This document shows, one piece after another, positions 52,001-61,000 of a stretch of 64,000 bases of DNA (its first letter is position 1; the number at the start of each line of letters is the position of its first letter). The notes beneath the pieces were generated by a model, which saw only the letters and a list, made by a program, of their open reading frames with translations, was not told the DNA's origin and did no database searches. The position numbers and the translations under genes are program-made. This DNA comes from Sclerodactyla briareus (taxonomy: Eukaryota > Echinodermata > Holothuroidea > Dendrochirotida > Sclerodactylidae): contig JAODTK010005782.1 in the NCBI GenBank assembly GCA_026419785.1, positions 62,001 to 126,000 on the forward strand, read 5' to 3'.

Positions 52001-55000
52001 CACAAATTTCCATTTTCAACTAAAATGCAACCCTGACCATATCAAAAATATGGATTCATGTACTCCCCATAGAAAGCTACACACCAATTTCAACCTGATC
52101 AGACTAACCATCCTGGACGTATCGTGTTCACAAGGTTTTCAGACTGAACTCTGGGACCTCTTGACATGACCAAAAACAATAGGGTTCATGTACTTCTCAT
52201 GGGGAAGAACATACCAAGTATGATGTCTTCATCCATCCAGGGGGGGTCAAAACGTAAGTGTTACACAAGCCAAAATTGGCCAAATTATTAACGTTTCACA
52301 ATTTCTTGGTTCTGACCAAAATTCACTCCCGACCCGAGACCTGACACTAGCGATCCTGTACGCCCATCAGAACGCTTACACACAAATTGACATGATCAGT
52401 TACCAACCATTCTGGATTATCGTGTCACAAGTTTTCAGACTTGAAACTCTGGTGACCTCAGATGACCGACCAGGACCCCAAAAACCAAACAGGCTTCATG
52501 TAGCATAATGGAGAAACACACCAAGTATGAGCTTATCAATCAGGTGGTGTCAAGTTATCGTTTTTCACAAGCAAAATTGGCCAATATTAAATTGTCACAA
52601 ATTCCTATTTTGACAAAATTCACCCCGGACCTATACTAGAAACCAATCTGGTTCCTGTACTCCCCATAGCAAGCTACACACCAAAATTTGAACCTGATAG
52701 ACCAACCATTCTGGACTATCGTGTTCACAGGTTCGGACCTCTGACCCTCTGGGACCTCAGGATGACTCGTGACCTGACCCCAAAACAATAGGGTTCAGTA
52801 TCATCATGGGAAACACACATACCAGGTAGAACTTCATCCATCCATGTGGGTTGAGTTATCGTGATATCACAAGCCAAAATTGGCCAAATTATGCTTTCAC
52901 AAATTCTATTTTTGACCAAAAAAATTCCCCCCCCGACCTAACAAAAAACAATAGGTTCCTGTAAACCCATTAAGTAAAGCTACACACAAATTGGACCGAT
53001 CAGACAACAATTCTGGACTTGTCGTGTTCAGAAGGTTTTTCAGACTGTGACACCTCTGGGGACCTCAGAGACCTCTGACCTGACCCCAAAACAATTAGGA
53101 CCATGTACTCATCAGGGAACACACATACCAGGTAGAACTTCATCCATCCATGTGGGGGTTGAGTTATCGTGTGACTTCCAAACATAGGGGTTCATGTACC
53201 CTTTACCCTGACCCTGACCCCAAAATGAAGGGTTCATTACTCATCATGGGAACACACTACCAAGTATGAGCTTCATCATTTCAGGTGGGGTCGAGCGTAA
53301 TTGTGTTCACAAGCCTTAATGGCCAAAACATTGACTTGTCACCAAAATTTCCATTTTCAAGCTTAAAATTCAACCCTGACCCTATACAAAAACTATTAGG
53401 ATTCTGTTACTCCCCATAGAAAAGCACCACCAATTTTCAACATGAACAGACTAACATTTGGGACTTATCGTGTTCACAAGGTTTTCGACTTTGACCTGGT
53501 GACCTATGACTGACCCAAAACATAGGGTCATGTACTATCATGGGGGAACAAAACATACCAAGTATGAGCTTCATCCATCCAGGTGGGGTCACGTTATCGT
53601 GTTAACAAGCCAACATTGGCCAAATTCATAACTTTTCACAAATTTCTGACCAAAATTTCAATCCCGACCTATACCACACAATACGATCTGTACGGACCAT
53701 CAGAACCGTTACACACCAATTTTGAACTGATAGACAACCATTCGGTGGAATTACGTGTTCCACAAGTGTCAGACCGTGGAACTCTTGGGACCTCAGATGA
53801 CCTGGATCTGACCCAAAACAATAGGGCTTCATGTACTCATCATGGAGAACCCCCAACAACATACAAGTATGAGCTTAATCCATCCAGGAGGGGTCAAGTT
53901 ATCGTGTTCACAAGCCAAAATTGGCCCAAATATAACTTTCCAATTTCCTATTTTTGACACAAAATCACCCCCGACGACCCTATCTAGAAACAATCAATGG
54001 GTTCCTGTCCTCCCCATTAGTAAGCTACACACCAAAGTTTGAACAGTCAGACCCAACGTTCTGGACTTATCGTGTTCACAAGGTTTCAGACTCTGACCTC
54101 TGGTGACCTCAGAGACCTTTGACCGGACCCCAAAACAATAGGTTTCATGTACTCATTATGGGAAAACACACTACCAGGTATGAACTTCACCATCCAGGTG
54201 GGTTGCGTTATCGTGTAACAAGCCAAAAATGGCCCAAATTATTGAATTTTCACAAAATTTTTATTGACCAAAATCACCCCGACCTAAACCAAAAACATAG
54301 CGGTTACTGTACCAAACCCATAAGGAAGTACACCCCACCAACTTTGACCCTGCATCAGGGTACCCAACCATTCTGGACTATGGGTTAACAAGGTTTTCAG
54401 ACTTGACCTCTGGTGGACCTCAGATGACTCTGACAGACCCAAAACAATAGGGTATTTACTCATCATAGGGAACATATATACCAAGTATTAACTCAATCCA
54501 TCCATGTGGGGTTTTGAGTTATCGTTTCAACAAGCCAGAATGGCCAAATCATTGACTTTCACAAATTTCGTATTTTTGACCAAAATTCACCCCGACCTAT
54601 CCAAAAACAATAGGGTTCCTGTTCTCCCCTCAGGAAAGTCCACACCAAATTTGGAACCTGATCAGAAAACCATTCTGGACGTTCTGTTCACAAGGTTTCA
54701 GACTTTGACCTCTGGTGACCTCAGATGAGCCTTCTGACCTGCCCCCACAAACAATAGGGTTCATGTAACTCATCATGGGGGACGCACATACACGTATGAG
54801 GTCATCCATCAAGGTGGGGTGAGTTATCGGTTCACAAAGCCGCGGTAATACACCACACACACAACACAAACAACACACCACGTCATGACTGCTAGATTCC
54901 TTGACATTCGTCAACGGATCAAAAAAAGGCGGACCGCCCCCAGTGTCTCGCCTGGTGACGCGATCAGTGTTTTCACATTATCTCATGCGAACAAACAAGG

Positions 55001-58000
55001 CATTTAATGATGGTTATGTATTAGCATTTGACAGAAAGAAAAACTCTACTAATCAGATGACCAAAACTGTAAATCAGTGGTAAGGACTGATGATTGGGAC
55101 AATGTCTACCAGATAAGTTTTGTGGAAGGAAATGGGACTGATGACTAAATTATGCAAATTAGACGAGAATCAACTTCTGGTGACCCATTTTCTCACTTCA
55201 CTTATCTTAGGACCAATTGTTAACCACACTTAATAATTCATTGGAATTCAACGAAACTTGAACATCGGCATGAATCAAGCAATTTAAACCCTGCATAACC
55301 CCTAGTGACTGATTCAATGTTACATTTGGCGAGACAAAGGGAGCACCACAGCTCATAGTGAAAAACTAGGTCCTAACTAATAAAGGTTTGTCTGTATATC
55401 TCTTCACCCATAAGATTCCATTCATTACCAGCCTCCCAAGGAGTACTCCCCCCCCCCTGCTGCATCTCGCCCCCCCACCCCCCCCACCCCCCCCCCCCCA
55501 CCCCCGCTATCTCCAAACCAGCGCTTACTGCAGGGGGTGTAAAACCTGCACAAAGTGACCACTATGACCCTTGAACACAGTTCAGGCGAGGACAAAGACA
55601 AGACTCAACCTTTAACCACATGACCACCCGACAGGAGGTCAAATTGAGGTCAGCGGTCCACACACATGCAGGTCAAACAATCGATCACAATGGTGAACCT
55701 TCCAGCCTCCACAGATATTCAATTCTCCGATTATGGCCAGGAAACAAGTTTTGACCCCTAAGTGACCTTGAATAACCTCTTAATACTGGCAGGTTTTATG
55801 AAAAATTGTTAACTCTCCATGTGATTACATCCACTCCAGGAGGATTTGCATTCTGATGAAACAGCCCAGGCTATTGCCAAAACGTATAAAAATCAGTTTT
55901 TTGACCCTACTGACCTTGAGACCTTCAAGACATGGTGGTGTTATAAAATTTGTTACTCGCCATGTGATGCATCCAATCCTAGACGCAGATTGCATTCAAT
56001 GGACACGCCCAATGTTATGCGAAAAAAAGATATAAATGAACTTTGACCCCTTGGAACTACCAAAGTAGTGTCCGATCGAAGCGGGATGGTCTCCTCCATA
56101 AAGCAAAACAAAGGTCTATCACATATCCAAAAATAACCAGTTGCAATTTTTTTTGCCGTAAAATCCTTAAATAAGCACATTTATTCAAGACTCAACCTGC
56201 AACCACATGACCACCGACAGAGCGTCAAATTGAGGTCAGAAGTCACACCACAGGCAGTCAACAATTAATATATCACAATGGGAACCTTCCAGCCTTCACA
56301 GATATCACAAGTTTCATGGATTCAACAAACATTAAAATATGAATAAATGTATGCAAATTCGACTAGAAATGACAAATTAGTAACAAGGAGCTCTCAAGTG
56401 TGAGGATTGGGTTAATAAACTACTTATACAGACACCCTCGGGTGGATTATTAATACTGTATCCCTGCGACATGACATTCTTGTGTTGCAATTGAACCTGT
56501 CCACACCTTGAGGTGAAGTGGGGAGTTGGAAAACAACACAGCAAGTTTGAGCAGTACTCATTTTCTCCCTACACCATAGACATGGCCAAGTAAACCACAT
56601 CTAGGTAAAATTTGTTATGTGGCAAACACCCTTCTATATAGCCTGTAACCCAGCTATGACTGACAGAAACATGTGCCAAATCCATTAGTTGGCCCGGTTC
56701 TTTCTCACCCCTGGAAATTAGTCATTACCAGTATTTTAGTGTAGTATGTAGCACCTGAAAGTCCTGGAGTAGCAAGTCTGGAAATGAGTTTGAGGTGGGG
56801 GAGTGAGATTTTTCTAGAAATAGCACCGGAATTTGGAGAAGTATTTTCGACCCTGACACACAATCCTCACAACCAGACAAACTTAGAATGGGCCTTACTT
56901 TTTACTGCACAATTTTTTCTTACATATTGTTCTGATCTGAAAATTAACAGTGGAGCCTAACTTGGAATATTTTGGAATATAGCAAGAGGGGTTAAGTTCC
57001 ATGTGAAATAATAAATTCCTTAGCTTTTCATTTTTAAACCACTGAAAAACACTGCATTGAACCTTAAAATCAACCCATCTTCAGAAATTTATCGGAGAAA
57101 AATCCCCCTTACTAATAATGCAGTATCCCCCTGGAGTACTTATTACTGATTGTGTGCAGTGTAGTATGTTGTGTAGACAAGGGTAATGGTAAATGCAATA
57201 TTCCTTTCTCCGAAACATCAGGTATATGTATCCCATGAAAGTACGAAATTCCTCTTTTGGATTGGAAGATAATCACTACATCATGCAATCAGGAGACAAT
57301 CACATGATAGTGCTGTGTACTTCTGTCTGATCCATAAGTACTGTAACTGATGTGACAGAGTGATTCTTGGGAATAATCTTCCATGTCAAATTGTTATGAA
57401 CTCATCTCACATAAAGGGTAAATCGGATAAATGCTTGATACATTTTGCACCTATGTGTTCCAATGGTGAAACAACATGTATGAATACATACCCCAATATC
57501 AATAACGAACCAGATCTGCATTATATATATAATACATTTTGACAAAAAAAGTAATCCATTCAGCAAAATGCGCGATATTCATTCATCCAAGTACACATAG
57601 GGCAAGGATAGAAATGCCTGAAAGTACCATGGCCTACCTGGCTTCCAAGGATTTTGACAATTTTCTGCATGCTTTCTAGCAAAAAGCTACTTTCTCTTTC
57701 AATGATTGGCTGTAGGAGACAAGAGAAAGGACAGGGTCTTTAAGTAATTATTCAATATTTCTAAATATCTTCTAGACATCTTCAGGCCAATGAACCACCA
57801 ATGTGTATATCAATAAGTAGGTGAAAATGTCAATTTCATTCAATATTGAAAGCAAGGGTGGCACCAGCGGAGGAGGGGGCAGGAGGGGCCATGCCCCCCC
57901 TCATTGGGGAAGCTTGCCCCCCCCCCCCAACCGCGAGGAATTTTTCCCATCTCGTTGGGGAGCCCGGAGTGGGTACGCAAAATGTACACAATCCGATGAG

Positions 58001-61000
58001 GGCATTTTGCCCGCAGTGTTATATTTCCAAACTGCTTCATAGTGAAAATTCTATATTAAGCTGAAAATTTTCGGCGCGCTTCGCACGCTCATATCTCTCT
58101 ATGGCATTGCCAAGTTCCTCGCTCGAGTTTAAGATCAGTGTAACCATCTTCCTACAGACTATACAATCGTGGCATATATAGTAGGACACACAAGCCTGAT
58201 GGATATCTTCGAAATGTCCCTGCAAGAGATTGAGGTTACAATTTGTTTGGGGAGGTGCTCTTTCTGCCGTCGACCACTGTTTTGCCTCTGTGTAGAGTGG
58301 TGTGCTTTCACGACGCAGTGCCCAGGTATTTCCTGTGCAGTTATTGAGAATACCTGACCCTATTCTACTAATAAGGGCGCCTGATTGAGTGGGAAGCTAT
58401 TGAAAGTAAACATTGCCCTCCACAGGCGTATTTCATTTTTTAGTTTTTTTTTTCTTCAAGAAAAATGTTCAAAAAATGAAAAAAAAAAAAAATGCCGGGG
58501 TTTGGACCCTAGAGGGTAGGGTGAGCCTCGTTGGGGAACTTGGCCCCCCCGTCGGGGAAATCCTGGCGCCACCACTGATTGAAAGTGTGTCCATCACTCA
58601 AAGAACACGAATCACCAAGATTTGTTCAGATTCGAAGAATCTCGAATGGGTTCAAATGTGGCCACTGGCCATTGCTATATGGTTCTTCCAATTTTGTTGA
58701 TTTGCACATTTGATCCTGACAAAGCTGGAGGCCATTTTAAGGTTGTCAGAAGTCAATTTGCAAAATTTGTCAACTGTTATTTTTTGACAGAACTTGATTA
58801 AGGAAATTATCCACATAAGCCTCTTATGCTCAACATTTCTCAAGGAACGGACATCGGAGAGCCAGAAAGACAAAAGTTTACAGACTGGATAATGGATGGA
58901 TGGATTAACAAACAGACAGCGGCCAGACAGACAGATACACATGCACAATCACAATAGCTCAGCCAGACACATTGTAGGGTCTCTTGTGATAGGACGGGCA
59001 CCTGATTTGACTGGTTCATACCCATTCAAGTAAAAACAATCTGGGCCATGTTGGTTTCTATTGTCTAGCCTGGTCTGTAATCTTGGCTTGCCTGATGTGT
59101 AATCCTATGTATGTACTACTAGTTTGGGCTGACCCATTATCCTTGACTGGGTGACCAAGTATGACCATGATCTATTAAAGGATGTAGAATGCAATTTTAA
59201 CAAATTGTGGACAGATAGCATGCACAATCATAATAGCTAACCCAGCCACATGGCAGAAATGAGCCAAAGACCAACATAACCTGCTTTACATGATGGAAGT
59301 CATTTCAAAATGTTTCACACAAACCAACAGAGATGGCCCTGACCAGCAAACTGGATACTGTGACCCATTCAAGGGTCACCAAAAGATTTTGAAGAGTGAC
59401 AGAAACAACCATGAGATAAAATTGCTCTAAGTTCCCTCCATAGAAAATAAGTCATGGGAGTGATTTCGGTCCCAAAGAGATACACTTTTCTCACTTCCCA
59501 TTTTTCATATTCCATCCAACTTTTATACTCCTTTCAACTCCTAATTTTGAATATTTAGCTGAAAATGCCATTTCCTGTCTATGACACTATATATATTCTA
59601 GCTCATTATCATTATAAAATGCAATGAATCACATTGTTAAAAATATCACTTGAAACTTTTGTATTTTGGTAGATCAATATTTGCACTATCAGAACTACCC
59701 AGGCTTTGGCAGAATTAATTCACTCTAAATTCCTTCCATGTCCAATTCACTGTGGAATGCCTCAATGCCGTAAGAGTAAGTGCAGCCATAGGTGCAGGTC
59801 ATAAAGAGATTACTCACAGGTCCCAATTATCAGCGGGTGGGTGTGGCAATAGACCATATCGCATATACATTGAGGGCATGCTTCATAAGGGAAGATTATG
59901 TTTTCTGAGAGTTAAGACAAGTTTGGACTTTACAGGTAGGCAAACATCACATGTACATGAATTCCAACTTGTCATTCAATATAATGAGCCAAACTTGAAC
60001 TAACGTCTGGCAAGACAACTTCAGACAAACATAAGAAGGAAGCATCAGGAGGAGAAGAATGAGAAGACATTAGTCCTATACTATACGTAAACAAAACGCT
60101 ATGTACAACGTTAGGACACATCTATCCCACAAAGCACTTTAAATAACAGAACACATCTATCCCACAATCCACTGCTGTGAGGCTAGTATTTTTAGTGTAA
60201 ACAGTTATAACCAATGACCGATTAGGCTTGCAAAACCCATACCCTTTCATTCTTGAAAGCCAAATACCATGTATTTTTGCCGAACCAACTGCCTAAATAT
60301 TTATTCACACATAATTTTTTTGTTATCTCCGTTTTCATGGATAAATATGAACTAAAACCGATTTATGGTGAATAATTTCAACTTAATTAGCTAGAAAACA
60401 AAATGTCACTTGTGAAGGGCATCTTGGACTATTGGCGATCTATGGAGACGAAGTGCCTTGCCCAAGGACACACCTGAAACGCTCACCTGAAAAAGAATGA
60501 GGGTAGGCAATGTCCAAAAGAACAGAAATACAATCAAACAGAGTCGTATGTCTTCTTACGGGGGGGTGGGGTTGGGGACAATGGCAGTTAGGACATGACA
60601 AAACTAGGATCTACCTGATCTTTGGCGGACCCTGCAACTGTCCGCCATATGAGAGTATATCTCATGTACAGGATATAGGCTCTCTCTTCATCTGCCAGCT
60701 TGTAGGCCTCCTCAGCAGCTTCAAACATTTAACAGCTGATCTCTCAAGCCTGAATGGAAGAACAAGGAAAGTAGTCTTCATAATGTAAGAGGGCACTGTC
60801 TCAAGGGCCCATAATGAGGAAGGTCGAGACTATAACAATATGATCAATGCCCATTCGGGTCTTCCAGCCAGAAAGATTACAAGAACTGACTGCTATTGTT
60901 GCAAATGAACTGATGTGGAGTACAGTCTCTTAGCTTATGCCAAGGAATTGTTTGGACTAATGGGACTCGTGTACAAGTACGTAAGAAGAAATATGCCGTG

